Shown: positions 1 through 9,342, counted from the stretch's first letter. The stretch: 64,000 nt of DNA from Lacimicrobium sp. SS2-24 (GCF_002201535.1 NZ_NIWW01000009.1:104269-168268); one strand, 5' to 3'. Notes: generated by a model not told the origin, from the sequence alone. Translations and numbers: made by a program.

Positions 1-2
1 CC

Positions 3-299
3 CGCCCACTTGGGGGAATGTTTAATCTGGGTATCGAACTCAGTATCAGCAGTGCCCTCACCTTGCTGGAAAACAGCCTCTATGGTGATATGGGGGAGTA
101 TATGAAGCTGTATATCAACGGCAGTAAGCAGCGCGTGCTGGACTACCATAAACCACAAATTGAACAGCAGCTACTGGCCTATCTGGATAAGCATCAACCC
201 GCTTACACACTGGATAAGACATTATTGGATGAACGACTTTTCGCCGAATATGGTCAGCAAATAAAAGCAGAAAAAGATCATTTGCTGTTTTTATTCTAA
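3..299 (+). CDS. Hypothetical protein, C-terminal part
   Basis: The frame is open from the left edge of the window, so this is probably the last 98 residues of a longer protein; an internal ATG lies at 18. The visible part is mostly helical and polar, with a Leu/Glu-rich stretch near the start and a short hydrophobic end (LLFLF). I recognise no domain. It converges on the DUF4156 lipoprotein gene. It could also be a complete short gene from the ATG at 18, but no clear ribosome binding site precedes that ATG. Confidence 0.5.
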   Translation, partial: RPLGGMFNLGIELSISSALTLLENSLYGDMGEYMKLYINGSKQRVLDYHKPQIEQQLLAYLDKHQPAYTLDKTLLDERLFAEYGQQIKAEKDHLLFLF

Positions 300-355
300 C
301 CGCGTGATTGTCGAACTGACCTTACCCTGTCAATCACCTCTGCCGCCATAACCGA

Positions 356-694
356 TCAGCGACAGCGGTATACCTCATAGTCGCGGCTGCCGTTTTTAAT
401 ATCACTGGCGATTCGCAGCGCATTTCCCCCCATTTTCATGGCTTCATTGCGGGCCAGCTGCAGGAGTTCGGCTGCCATCTTTTCCTCGTCCCGCTCAACA
501 AAAGCAATTTTGTCTATAACCTGGGCAGAGGCCACACCCAGTTTCTTGCACTGTGACAGTTGTGACAGCGACAACAGTTCAATCTGCTCGCTCCCGGGCA
601 GACTCTCCACAGAAGCACAGCCACACAGCCATAGCAGTGAGGCCATTCCCACTGCCTTAAGCCCTTTAAATCTGTTAAGAGTGACCATTTTCAT
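356..694 (-). CDS. DUF4156-type lipoprotein
   Basis: A 112-residue small lipoprotein. The N-terminus has a basic start, a hydrophobic stretch and a lipobox (LCGC), so it should be processed by signal peptidase II and anchored in a membrane. The rest resembles DUF4156 proteins, with Cys residues near the middle and the end (YRCR). Function is unknown. The start at 694 is chosen because AGGAA lies at good spacing before it, inside the end of the acyltransferase gene; the two overlap by 20 bp and are probably co-transcribed. A second ATG two codons on is the alternative. Confidence 0.7.
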   Translation of the reverse strand: MKMVTLNRFKGLKAVGMASLLWLCGCASVESLPGSEQIELLSLSQLSQCKKLGVASAQVIDKIAFVERDEEKMAAELLQLARNEAMKMGGNALRIASDIKNGSRDYEVYRCR

Positions 695-2135
695 GAATTT
701 CCTGTTCCGCAACAATCGAACGCACTTCTTCTTCCACATGCTCACCAATATCATCAATAGTCAGACTTGGGTCATCGACACATTTCTCAAGCATATCAAA
801 GGCTTCATTGAAGTAATGAGCCATGTTTTCAAGAGAGTTGATGCGCCTGTCAGTGCAAACTAATCCAATATTGGCCGTATTACCATAAGTCAGCAACGTG
901 ATGTTCACGCCTCCACCTGGCGTAATCGTAGAGATAGGATAGACAGCCAGCAGTTCTGCATCTTTCAAATACCGCTTCTGCTTGGGACCGGGAACATTGG
1001 AAATCAGAATGTTAGCAATCGGTCTGAACCAGTCAGATACCCGTAACAATTCAAATACCAAAGCCACCGACTGAATCACAATGGTATAATAGGCAAATGC
1101 GCCAGGCTCAGAACGACGGGCCGCATGCTTTACGATGCGATGGTTCTCAATGATCTGGCGTAGGCGCAAATAGGGGTCGGTTTCACCATGGGCGAGCATT
1201 ACCGGTACGATGGCAATTTTATTCCCGCCGACCTGCTCTCCGGGCTTACGCAAGTTAATGGGCATGTTGGTATACAAAGCCCGTTTGAAGCTATGTCCGT
1301 AATCTTTCAAAAAGCGGTGTACACCAATATCAAAACAGCACAACAGAATCTCATTGGCCGAAGCACGCAGGCGTTTTGACAGTGCCTGAACACGCGAAAA
1401 ATCGAGGTCTGCTGTGGCTACCACCCTGCCCTTATGCACCTGCCCGGTCAACACCGTTCGGGTGCCGGTAAACGGAACCGGCATATAGTGGGTGTTGATG
1501 CGGAGCAATTTGACCAGGATCCTGAAAAGGATCCACACCAGATCGGTAATGGTCCGGATAAAGTGCCAGGTTTTAGCCACGGCGCCTTTGAACCAGTGAC
1601 GCGGGCGGCGATCTCTGTACGGCTGCTCAATAGCCCAAACCGGCACAAACTCCTTGTCGCAGGGCTCATCACGGTAGGCTGCCTGAAACCAGCGGATCAG
1701 TGTGGCACCATCACCGTACATATGGTGAATCTTGACATAGATGGAAAATTGACGTCCCTGCCGACTACTGATGATATGGTATTGCCACAAGGGCTTCGTG
1801 CGATCAAGACATGGCTCATGCAGGCGCGCAATGAAACGATGTAACTGCTGGCGGTCCGAGACATCATCAATTTCATGCAATTGCACATGATACTCCATAT
1901 CCAGCTTATCGATGGGCTTTAACGCCCAGGGAAAGCCCAATACCGTCTTCACCACTGTATTAAATGGGCTGGTAGCCTGTTCGAAGCTTCTGAAAGTACT
2001 CACCAGCTCAGGCAGGTAGTTCTCATCTGCCCCTTCGGGCAAAGCCAGAATTTGCAGGCTGGCAACATGCTTTGGGCTGTCTTCACTCTCGGTAATCCAA
2101 AAGGCCTTGTCTAAAAAACTGATTTTTTTACTCAT
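675..2135 (-). CDS. Wax ester synthase / diacylglycerol acyltransferase (WS/DGAT)
   Basis: A 486-residue WS/DGAT. Such enzymes join acyl-CoA to fatty alcohols or diacylglycerol, making wax esters or triacylglycerol as storage lipid at the inner membrane. The family's catalytic HHxxxDG motif is present as HHMYGDG at about residues 137-143. The C-terminal half carries the conserved NVPGPK segment, and total length is normal for the family. The start ATG at 2135 overlaps the TetR gene's stop by 8 bp, with GGGAAG upstream, which implies translational coupling and control by that regulator. Wax ester versus triacylglycerol preference cannot be read from sequence. Confidence 0.9.
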   Translation of the reverse strand: MSKKISFLDKAFWITESEDSPKHVASLQILALPEGADENYLPELVSTFRSFEQATSPFNTVVKTVLGFPWALKPIDKLDMEYHVQLHEIDDVSDRQQLHRFIARLHEPCLDRTKPLWQYHIISSRQGRQFSIYVKIHHMYGDGATLIRWFQAAYRDEPCDKEFVPVWAIEQPYRDRRPRHWFKGAVAKTWHFIRTITDLVWILFRILVKLLRINTHYMPVPFTGTRTVLTGQVHKGRVVATADLDFSRVQALSKRLRASANEILLCCFDIGVHRFLKDYGHSFKRALYTNMPINLRKPGEQVGGNKIAIVPVMLAHGETDPYLRLRQIIENHRIVKHAARRSEPGAFAYYTIVIQSVALVFELLRVSDWFRPIANILISNVPGPKQKRYLKDAELLAVYPISTITPGGGVNITLLTYGNTANIGLVCTDRRINSLENMAHYFNEAFDMLEKCVDDPSLTIDDIGEHVEEEVRSIVAEQEIHENGHS

Positions 2136-2781
2136 CGGTGTCTTCCCGATTAACACTCAACTCACTGATCAGCTGTCTGAGCTCCTCTTCCTTAGCCTCA
2201 CCCGGCGTCAGGTAGGGATGTAGCAGAAACAGAATACTGTCCAGACACTTTTGGATAAAACCTTTTTGATCAAGCACTTGTTCTTTAATCAGATAGTAGT
2301 TGGCCGCCTGACTGAATACCAGCCCTATTTGCTCACTCAAAGGGTTCAGGGCGTCCCCAGGCAGACTGAGTTGTCCACTTTGACTAAGGTACTCCAGCTG
2401 ATTCGTCACCGTTTCTTCGCGGGTTTGCAGTAATTGTCTGAATTTTTTCGCCAGCGGCGGATATTTTTCCATCAGGTCAGAGGGGTTACGATACAAAAAA
2501 CGGAACAGTGAGGAGCAATCCAGCGTCATATACAGGAAACAGAAAAAGTCATGCAATGAGAGATCGTTGCTGGGGGCGGCGAGAATATGACTCAGCTTAT
2601 GCCGGTACATATCGAACAAGGCAAGCACGATGACTTCCTTACCCTTGAAATGGTAGTACAAATTGCCAGGGCTGATGTCCAGCTCCATAGCGATATCCAC
2701 ACTGGTTACCCTAGCCTCACCATGTTCGTTAAACAGTTCCAGGCTGGTAAACAGAATCCGTTCTGCGGTCTTACTTGCCAC
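2128..2781 (-). CDS. TetR/AcrR family transcriptional regulator
   Basis: A 217-residue regulator. The N-terminal 50 residues form a TetR helix-turn-helix (ILFTSLELFNEHGEARVTS, then SPGNLYYHFKGKE). The rest is a helical ligand-binding domain. It starts at a GTG with GGGAGA upstream. It lies directly before the WS/DGAT gene and overlaps it, so it probably senses a lipid-type ligand such as an acyl-CoA and controls this operon and itself; that is inference from position. An imperfect palindrome 37 bp upstream is a possible operator. Confidence 0.88.
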   Translation of the reverse strand: MASKTAERILFTSLELFNEHGEARVTSVDIAMELDISPGNLYYHFKGKEVIVLALFDMYRHKLSHILAAPSNDLSLHDFFCFLYMTLDCSSLFRFLYRNPSDLMEKYPPLAKKFRQLLQTREETVTNQLEYLSQSGQLSLPGDALNPLSEQIGLVFSQAANYYLIKEQVLDQKGFIQKCLDSILFLLHPYLTPGEAKEEELRQLISELSVNREDTDE

Positions 2782-2817
2782 GGTGAGTCTCCCACATAGT
2801 CAACGACGTCCGAATCA

Positions 2818-2843
2818 GGCTGATTAAGCAATAATCACCAGCC
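2818..2843. promoter_or_regulatory. Candidate TetR operator palindrome
   Basis: The arms GGCTGATTA and TAATC-ac-CAGCC form an imperfect inverted repeat around a 5-base centre, just upstream of the TetR gene. TetR regulators usually bind such sites near their own start. The match is by eye only. Confidence 0.35.
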
Positions 2844-2884
2844 TAGCCCTAATCTGAAACAATGAAAACCCTATTGTGGATACA

Positions 2885-3760
2885 TCACAGCGCTTTTACT
2901 TTAAACCCCCGCTGCTGGAATTGAGGTATCAGACCATCCTCACCGGGTAAATGGAGGGCCCCCACCAGCACAAAATAAGTGTGGGGTGTATCAAACAAAA
3001 CCAGCAATTGTCGCATCCACTCTGTATTTCGCTTTTTTATCAGCGTGTCATAAACCTGAGGATAGTGTCCTTGCATTGGCGCGATACCGAGGCGCTCCAA
3101 CTGCTGCAGATCTCCGTTTTGCCATGCAGCGCGAAGCAGTGCCAGGCTGTCTGACATCTCATCGATTTCGTTCAGGGTAAACTGTATGAATTGATCCGGG
3201 TTTTCACTGCCCATATTAACCACAAATGCCAGTTGCTGTTCAGGGGTTTCCAATTCGCTGACAGGTTTATTATCGGCTTGGGCCCTCAGGAAAAAATGGT
3301 TATCCACCCCCGCCTCAGTCAGACCCAGACGCTGTAATTCCTGCATTGTTAATGTCAGTGCAACCAGTGCAGGCTTCGCTGACTTAAAAGCGTCAGGTGG
3401 CAGCCCCTTCTCTTTCAGCACAGCCTGCAGTGCAGCATAGGTAGCGGGGCGTAACAAATCAGACAGTTGCTGTCCATCCTGTAACGAAAATCCGTCCGCC
3501 ATAGCCTGCTGGAATGAGGGCGAAGTCAAAGCCTGCTGATCCGTTTCAAAAACCAACCGCTGAGATTGTGCATAGGCGTATTGATAAGCGGCATCCAGAG
3601 GGTAATCCTGTTCACTCAGCAGGTGCAATGTTCCGGCCAGATACAGGACGTTGCCTTTGGGTGACGTCACTTCCCATACTGCTGCGGCCTGAGCCACACT
3701 GGTCCACAAGCACATTGATATCGCTGACAACAGGATGCGTGTCATCGCTTTAATATACAT
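2885..3760 (-). CDS. TraB/GumN family protein
   Basis: A 291-residue exported protein with an N-terminal signal peptide that probably ends at AQAA. It carries the two family signatures: a GTLH motif soon after the signal peptide (YLAGTLHLL) and a GALHLPG motif near the C-terminus. TraB/GumN proteins are putative metal-dependent hydrolases of the periplasm or surface; the substrate here is unknown. The start at 3760 gives a complete signal peptide and lies 5 bp from the end of the DUF445 gene, so the two are probably co-transcribed. The ATG five codons on is possible. Confidence 0.85.
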   Translation of the reverse strand: MYIKAMTRILLSAISMCLWTSVAQAAAVWEVTSPKGNVLYLAGTLHLLSEQDYPLDAAYQYAYAQSQRLVFETDQQALTSPSFQQAMADGFSLQDGQQLSDLLRPATYAALQAVLKEKGLPPDAFKSAKPALVALTLTMQELQRLGLTEAGVDNHFFLRAQADNKPVSELETPEQQLAFVVNMGSENPDQFIQFTLNEIDEMSDSLALLRAAWQNGDLQQLERLGIAPMQGHYPQVYDTLIKKRNTEWMRQLLVLFDTPHTYFVLVGALHLPGEDGLIPQFQQRGFKVKAL

Positions 3761-3765
3761 AAGGT

Positions 3766-4977
3766 TCAGCCACCGAAGACGAAGTACAGTTGCGCAAAAC
3801 CCGCCAGCATCCCCAGTATTGCGCCAACCACGATCAACTTCCATTCATCCTGCTTATAAGCAGGACGCAACACCCCTTCAAACTCTTCGGGTGTCAGGCC
3901 TTCCATTTTTACGCACAGATCATCACCGATATTCAATGCCTCATTGGCATAGTCATGGGCGTAGCGCAGAAACTTATCGGAATCCTCAAACAAACGCTGA
4001 ACCGCCAGCTCTTTCATACGGAAATAGTCCTGCGATCCTACGCTCAGTGCAAAGTAGGGCTGTGCAACCGCTACATAACGTTCAATGGCATCATTGACGT
4101 GCAACTCGATCAGTTCCAGCAGTTGCGCCGAACCGGAACCTTTGAGCACAGCATGCGTAATCGTCTGAGAATTCAGCAGCCGCTGCTGAATGATATCGGA
4201 GTAGACCCTGGAGACTTCTTTTTGGCGCTTAAGAAACATGCCCTGAAAGGTGAAGATACCCACTTTAGTGGGTCTTTTGGGCTCAAATATGATTTTGATG
4301 GCTATCCAGTTGGTGGCGTAGCCCACGACCAGCCCGCCCAAAGGCAGAATCCACCAGAACTGGTAAAAATACCATACCACCATGGTTGGCAGACCGAAGA
4401 GAAAGCCAAAATACAAACCGGAGCGCTCGATAAAAGGAAATTCCCGGGCTCCGGCTTTGAGGAAGATCTCATTGATCAGCTCAGGATCGTCTGAGAGGTG
4501 TTCGACGACCAACTCGCGGATATCCAGGATTTCCCCTACATTTTGCTGAAAATCTCTGACCATTTTTGCCACAACGTTGGGCACATCCAGCTCGATGCGG
4601 GCATACACCAGGTTCTTACCCTGCACCGGTAATGCTGACCAGAGTGTTGGCGCTGATTCCTGCATCACATCATTAACAATCCGCCTGAGTACCTGTTTCA
4701 GACGTCGCTGAATGGCGAGAGTAAGCTGCTCTGCATCCAGACGATTAACGATCTCCTCGACGCTCAGAAGCTTCCCCAAAACCAGTTCCACTTCAATTTC
4801 AGCCATCTTACGGCGCTTAGCCGGAATCAGTCCCTGCCAGCCAAAAAAAGGCCGAATCCCCACAAACTCCAACGGATAAAACATCATTTTGACCGCCAGA
4901 TAGTTGGTAAACCAGCCCACGAAAGCACTGATGATCGGGATCAACAAAAGGATCAATAATTCAACATTCCATTCCAT
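3766..4977 (-). CDS. DUF445 family inner-membrane protein
   Basis: A 403-residue membrane protein. It has a hydrophobic N-terminal segment (LLILLLIPIISAFVGWFTNYL), a pair of membrane segments near residues 190-230 containing a second GYATNWIAIK motif, and a C-terminal membrane segment. The repeated TNxLAxK / TNWIAIK motifs after membrane helices are typical of DUF445 (YheB-like) proteins, whose function is unknown. The soluble middle is helical and charged. It heads a short operon with the TraB-like gene and is divergent from the patatin gene across about 215 bp. Confidence 0.85.
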   Translation of the reverse strand: MEWNVELLILLLIPIISAFVGWFTNYLAVKMMFYPLEFVGIRPFFGWQGLIPAKRRKMAEIEVELVLGKLLSVEEIVNRLDAEQLTLAIQRRLKQVLRRIVNDVMQESAPTLWSALPVQGKNLVYARIELDVPNVVAKMVRDFQQNVGEILDIRELVVEHLSDDPELINEIFLKAGAREFPFIERSGLYFGFLFGLPTMVVWYFYQFWWILPLGGLVVGYATNWIAIKIIFEPKRPTKVGIFTFQGMFLKRQKEVSRVYSDIIQQRLLNSQTITHAVLKGSGSAQLLELIELHVNDAIERYVAVAQPYFALSVGSQDYFRMKELAVQRLFEDSDKFLRYAHDYANEALNIGDDLCVKMEGLTPEEFEGVLRPAYKQDEWKLIVVGAILGMLAGFAQLYFVFGG

Positions 4978-5193
4978 ATCAGCTCTGTAGCGCCTATTAT
5001 TATTAGGGTCGGGTCAGGGCGAGTTGACCGGGTATCAACTCAGGCTAACCACTGAAATTAGAATGGTCAATCTAAAAGCATGAACCTATTGCAATAAGTC
5101 TGCGTATTCACACCATTCCGCGGAATTAGGTTGTCCTTTCAAATTATTTAGCGTGAAATCAGTATTATTGATAAACCATCCAGGCAGCAGTAA

Positions 5194-6678
5194 ATGGCCA
5201 TGAAAAACACTCTTCAAAAGCTGGAACACACCATCGCCACAGCGCAAAGCTATGCGGAATTTCTGCAAGCCAGCCTGGAGCATGACCGTTTGTCTGGCGC
5301 CGATGCATGGAAGGCGGAAGATAAATCCCGGGATTATGACTATAAACTGATACGAAAACGTGTTCAGCGCATGAAAGACGCCCGGACCCGCAACGATGCA
5401 CCTGGTCTGATGTTTATTCTTCATGAAGGCATACACGGCAACCTGGGCAATATTGCCAATCCTGACCTGACCCATTACTGCAAAGTGGGCACAAAGCACC
5501 TTATTCAGGAGTTTCTCGACGAAGTCTGCGCAGCGCTCGATTTTATTTATGCCGCCGATGAGCAGGATATCGACTTCCATGAAAAATTGTCTTTCTTTGA
5601 GGAAACGGCCTTTGCCTATGGTCAGAGTTGTCTGATGCTCAGTGGTGGGGCCGGCCTGGGATTTTTTCATTGTGGCGTCGTACGTTCATTGATTGAGCAC
5701 GACTTGTTGCCAGAGGTCATCTCTGGGGCCAGTGCTGGCTCTATTATTGCGGCTCTGGTTGCCACCCGAACCGATCAACAGCTGCTGGAACTGCTCACTG
5801 CCGAAAATATCCACCAGCGGTTCCAGAAATGGAGTACCTGGCGTGGTCCCGGTAAAGGGAGCTGGCTGGACAGCACGAATCTGGAAAACGCACTGATAGA
5901 ACTCTTCGATTTGATCACCTTCGAGGATGCGTATAATCTCACCGGACGCAAAGTCACCATCACCGTATCGCCGGCAGATTTACATCAGTATTCACGGTTA
6001 CTGAATGCGAAAACCTCACCGAATGCCATTATTACTCAGGCTGTGCGTGCATCGTGCGCCATTCCCTGGGTATTTTCCCCGGTTCAATTGAAAGCCCGCA
6101 ACCAGGCCGGCGAAATTGTTCCTTATATCCCTAATCGCAAATTCGCCGATGGCTCATTGATGGCGGATATGCCTTTCAACCGGCTGGCCCGTCTGTATGG
6201 TGTCAACCACAGCATCGTCAGCCAGACCAATCCTCTGGCAGTGCCCTTTTTATCGCGCACCAAACAGCGCAGCAAGGGGCTGTTCTCATTAACCAAGAAA
6301 CATCTGGTCAATCTGGCGAAAAGCAACAGCGTGTATGCCTTTGATGTAATGGAAAACCTGATCCCCGGGCGCGCCACGAAACTGGGCATTCATAAGCTGC
6401 GCTCGATTATCGACCAGCAATATGTGGGCGACATTAATATTCTGCCTGAACGAGGGTTGGGGAGCCTGAAATACCTGTTAACCAATCCCACCGAGGATGG
6501 ATTAAGGGCCCTTATCCGGGCGGGCGAAAAGGCGACCTGGCCTCAGCTTGATTTAATTGAGCGCAGTACCAAAATCAGTAAGACTTTTAATCATTACCTG
6601 AAGCGCCTGAAAACCCGGGAAGCGCGCATTTTGTCTGGCCAGGAAGTCAGACCAAAGCTGGCGAATACCGGCAGTTAG
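5194..6678 (+). CDS. Patatin-like phospholipase / triacylglycerol lipase with DUF3336
   Basis: A 494-residue lipid hydrolase. The N-terminal 140 residues match DUF3336, the domain seen before patatin domains in yeast-type triacylglycerol lipases. The patatin domain follows, with an oxyanion-loop motif (SGGAGLGFFH), the nucleophile elbow GASAG and the catalytic-dyad motif DGS (FADGSLMADMPF). It should cleave acyl esters of glycerolipids, so it may mobilise the lipid made by the nearby WS/DGAT; that link is inference. ATG at 5194 is followed by another in-frame ATG two codons on. It stands alone on the plus strand. Confidence 0.9.
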   Translation: MAMKNTLQKLEHTIATAQSYAEFLQASLEHDRLSGADAWKAEDKSRDYDYKLIRKRVQRMKDARTRNDAPGLMFILHEGIHGNLGNIANPDLTHYCKVGTKHLIQEFLDEVCAALDFIYAADEQDIDFHEKLSFFEETAFAYGQSCLMLSGGAGLGFFHCGVVRSLIEHDLLPEVISGASAGSIIAALVATRTDQQLLELLTAENIHQRFQKWSTWRGPGKGSWLDSTNLENALIELFDLITFEDAYNLTGRKVTITVSPADLHQYSRLLNAKTSPNAIITQAVRASCAIPWVFSPVQLKARNQAGEIVPYIPNRKFADGSLMADMPFNRLARLYGVNHSIVSQTNPLAVPFLSRTKQRSKGLFSLTKKHLVNLAKSNSVYAFDVMENLIPGRATKLGIHKLRSIIDQQYVGDINILPERGLGSLKYLLTNPTEDGLRALIRAGEKATWPQLDLIERSTKISKTFNHYLKRLKTREARILSGQEVRPKLANTGS

Positions 6679-6795
6679 CCCAGTGCAATTAATGGGCAAC
6701 CACTAGCGCCGCTGCCTTGCCGCCTTTACAGTCCAACTGCGGGCCTTGTGTGGTCATAACACTAAGGCAATGGCGCAACCACTTGTACCCAGGTT

Positions 6796-7254
6796 TCACT
6801 CTTGTATTTGCTCTGTGATATCCAGCAATGCCGGCTCCATGAGCCGATAGACCCAGGCTGACTGACCACTTTTAAGTGTCAGCTTTACTCTTTCGTACCG
6901 CACGCCAAGGCGTTCATAGCGATCCAGATCTCTAAGCTCCTCGGCGTTGACATGAATAACAACACCCGGCGTAGTAGCTCCCTTACTGGGCTCAATGTTA
7001 AGTGCCTGCTTACGGTAGCCTGGTAACTCAGCCGGCTCGGCTTTACCGGCGCGCCCCATAACCAGCCAGCGTACCCAACGATGTGTAAGCGTGCCGTAAA
7101 CAAACACGGGGTGGCGCACATTGTCCTCAATAACAGGCAGCCCTTTGGGCGGTGTATAACCATATGAGCTGGCAAAGGTAAACCAAAGGTAAGCCAAGCC
7201 CGCTGTCAGCAGCACTGCAATTGAAATGATGAGGTATCGTACAGATCGTTTCAT
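6796..7254 (-). CDS. Gamma-glutamylcyclotransferase-like (AIG2) protein, membrane-anchored
   Basis: A 152-residue protein with an N-terminal membrane anchor (LIISIAVLLTAGLAYLWF) followed by an AIG2/GGCT fold. The fold shows the YGTL substrate-loop signature (VFVYGTLTH) and the LDRYE segment. Family members act on gamma-glutamyl amines or peptides; the substrate here is unknown and the anchor suggests action outside the cytoplasm. ATG at 7254 is chosen because AAGAAGAT lies upstream and the membrane anchor begins there. A longer frame to 7377 has no such support. Confidence 0.78.
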   Translation of the reverse strand: MKRSVRYLIISIAVLLTAGLAYLWFTFASSYGYTPPKGLPVIEDNVRHPVFVYGTLTHRWVRWLVMGRAGKAEPAELPGYRKQALNIEPSKGATTPGVVIHVNAEELRDLDRYERLGVRYERVKLTLKSGQSAWVYRLMEPALLDITEQIQE

Positions 7255-7442
7255 GGCAACTATCTTCTTTGGGTCTGGGCACATTCTGTCAGACAGGGCC
7301 CAAACATTGTCATAGATTCGTACCATTTTCCATTTGCGCTGACTGCGCTCTTCAAAAGATGGTTGCGCCAGTGGCACATACGCCGCTTACCTAAGGCCGG
7401 CATTCTCCAAAAAAAGATCTTAAAATCTGCACCTTATGGGCG

Positions 7443-8219
7443 TTACCCTTCAGGCATTTTCTCATAAGCCTGGATATAGTTAACCGATTCACTGGCACAG
7501 CACCGCCAGCGCTGTGTGAAAGGGTTAAAACGCATGCCCGTGCTAGCAAGCTGGCGAGTATGGTGGGCTTCGGCCATGGTTCTTAATTCGTCGGGTTTGA
7601 CAAAAAAACGCCAGTCATGGGTCCCGCGGGGCAGGTAGTTCATGACATACTCGGCCCCGATGATGGCCACAACAAAACTCTTCAGGGTTCGATTTAAGGT
7701 AGCCAACAACAGTAATCCACCGGGCCTGACCAACTGACAACAGTCATCAATCAGTTGCTTTTGATCCGGCACATGTTCAACCACCTCAGCATTGATCACC
7801 ACATCAAATTGCCTTTTTTGTACGAGCAGTTCGCTGGCAAGACCATGACGGTACTCAACACTCACGCCCTGTTTTTCAGCATGACGTTTTGCCACTTCAA
7901 TACTGACGCCACTGGCGTCAATTCCGGTCACGGTGGCGCCACTGAGCGCGAGCGGCTCTGCCAATAATCCCCCGCCACAACCAATGTCCAATATTTCCAG
8001 CCCCTCCAATGACCCGGATTCTGCGTCCTGATGATGAACATGGCGTTGAATCTGTTGCTTAATCCAGTGTAATCGCGTCTGATTAAAAGCTAATACTGTT
8101 TTAAATTTCCCACTGGGATCCCACCATGCCTCAGCTAAGGCATTAAATTTTTCGATCTCCTTTACCGAGACATTGGCGTGGTTATCCATTGGCGGTTGTA
8201 ACCGACTTTTATCTAACAT
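7443..8219 (-). CDS. ubiG: UbiG, ubiquinone 3-O-methyltransferase
   Basis: About 258 residues. UbiG performs the two O-methylations of ubiquinone synthesis using S-adenosylmethionine. The SAM-binding motif I reads LDIGCGGGLLAEPLA and the acidic motif GIDAS follows. The N-terminal EIEKFNALAEAWWDPSGKFK block and the C-terminal LPRGTHDWRFF segment are UbiG-specific. The C-terminal wording looks closer to alphaproteobacterial UbiG than to the E. coli form. Start is uncertain: ATG 8219 is used, GTG 8234 and ATG 8189 are alternatives, none with a strong ribosome binding site. It is divergent from the DUF2237 gene. Confidence 0.88.
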   Translation of the reverse strand: MLDKSRLQPPMDNHANVSVKEIEKFNALAEAWWDPSGKFKTVLAFNQTRLHWIKQQIQRHVHHQDAESGSLEGLEILDIGCGGGLLAEPLALSGATVTGIDASGVSIEVAKRHAEKQGVSVEYRHGLASELLVQKRQFDVVINAEVVEHVPDQKQLIDDCCQLVRPGGLLLLATLNRTLKSFVVAIIGAEYVMNYLPRGTHDWRFFVKPDELRTMAEAHHTRQLASTGMRFNPFTQRWRCCASESVNYIQAYEKMPEG

Positions 8220-8319
8220 CTTATTCTGCTTCACTGTCTGTGTATGAAGACCATAAGGTGAGAACCTTTAGTCTGCACGTTTAGTCATTTGATACGTAAA
8301 ATCCAACAGAGGGATTACT

Positions 8320-8679
8320 ATGGCAAGGATAAAAAATGTATTGGGACAACCGTTGCAGTTGTGTTGTGGTAATGGTGGCTTCACCCGGGAAGGCTTTTGC
8401 TACGTGCCAGCGAGCGATATCGGTAATCACAGTGTCTGTGCCATTATGACCGATGCCTTTCTTCAATATTCCCGGGCGCAGGGCAATGACCTGATGACGC
8501 CGAATCCGCTATACGACTTTCCGGGCCTCAAGGCAGGGGATCGATGGTGCTTGTGCGCAGGGCGCTGGTTGCAAGCAGAACAGGCGGGCGTTGCCCCACC
8601 CGTCATCCTGGCTGCCGTCAACGAGGCCGCATTGTCAGTGATACCGATTGAAACCCTGCAACGCTATGCCGCTTCTTAA
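8320..8679 (+). CDS. DUF2237 family protein
   Basis: A 119-residue cytoplasmic protein of the DUF2237 family. Visible signatures are NVLGQPLQLCCGNGGFTREGFC, split here as a Cys pair at the start, then HSVCAIMTDAFLQYS, GNDLMTPNP, and the strongly conserved GDRWCLCAGRW and GVAPPV blocks. Several conserved cysteines could bind metal, but no function is established. GAGGG precedes the ATG. The gene ends just before a shared terminator. Confidence 0.88.
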   Translation: MARIKNVLGQPLQLCCGNGGFTREGFCYVPASDIGNHSVCAIMTDAFLQYSRAQGNDLMTPNPLYDFPGLKAGDRWCLCAGRWLQAEQAGVAPPVILAAVNEAALSVIPIETLQRYAAS

Positions 8680-8703
8680 TACCCTATGCCTGAACCGGGG
8701 GCA

Positions 8704-8735
8704 TAAAAAAAGCCCGCAGGCTAACGGGCTTTTTT
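8704..8735. terminator. Bidirectional intrinsic terminator
   Basis: AGCCCG and CGGGCT form a hairpin, flanked by A7 on the left and T6 on the right. It can end both the DUF2237 gene and the convergent phasin-like gene. Confidence 0.85.
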
Positions 8736-8751
8736 AAGGTTTATTCTGATA

Positions 8752-9342
8752 TCAGCTGTTACTGCCGCGCTTGGAGGCTGTACTGGCTGATTTAGTGCCG
8801 CTGGCACTGCTGCGACGCGTCGTCGTTTTACGCTGCGTGCCGGAGCCCTTGCTACTCGCCGAAGAGCGGGTGTTACCGCTCGATTGGCTTTTACTGGTGC
8901 TGGCCGTGCTGGTTGTCTTCTTAGCACTGGAGGTGCCCGTTGATGCGGAGGCACTCTTGCTAGCCGCTGATTTTGCTGCAGCAGTCTTTTTGGCCTGCTC
9001 GGCTTTTTTCTGCTCCTGCTCCACGTTTTTGACCAGTGCTTCGAGCGTGTTCAGAGCTTGGTTCAGCTTATCCGTAGCCTGCTCCAATTGTTGCTGCCCT
9101 GGATTGAGGCTGGCACGAATTGCTGCCAGTCTCTGCTCCAGCCATGCAGGCGGTTGCAAGCGTTTCTTCAGATCGGCTTCCACCAGCTGTCCACGGCTAA
9201 CCAGACTATCCAGGGTCGAGCCGGTGCCTTCAACCAGTTGATCGAGCTTTTCCGCCGCCACATCCCGACCAGCATCGTAACTTCCCAGTCCTGCCAACCA
9301 AGTATTGCGCCCGTTTTTTTCGATTTTCTTGACTGTCTTCAC
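8752..9342 (-). CDS. Phasin-like protein with histone-H1-like tail (PhaF type)
   Basis: A 196-residue protein. The first 110 residues are a phasin-like helical domain (NTWLAGLGSYDAGRD, then amphipathic heptads). The last 80 residues are a Ser/Lys/Ala/Thr-rich basic tail of histone H1 type, as in PhaF/AlgP proteins that bind both polyester granules and DNA. It probably helps organise and partition carbon-storage granules; no polymer synthase lies in the window, so this is family-based. The start is the GTG at 9342 with AGGAG seven bases upstream. The second phasin lies about 100 bp upstream on the same strand. Confidence 0.8.
   Translation of the reverse strand: MKTVKKIEKNGRNTWLAGLGSYDAGRDVAAEKLDQLVEGTGSTLDSLVSRGQLVEADLKKRLQPPAWLEQRLAAIRASLNPGQQQLEQATDKLNQALNTLEALVKNVEQEQKKAEQAKKTAAAKSAASKSASASTGTSSAKKTTSTASTSKSQSSGNTRSSASSKGSGTQRKTTTRRSSASGTKSASTASKRGSNS

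Noticed and set aside
304..337. GTGATTG/CAATCAC inverted repeat between the first two genes as a terminator
   Set aside because: The stem is only 7 bp with a loop of about 20 bases and no T run.
5086..5670. A 194-residue minus-strand frame opposite the patatin gene
   Set aside because: It covers the conserved DUF3336 coding region antisense and shows no recognisable domain or ribosome binding site.
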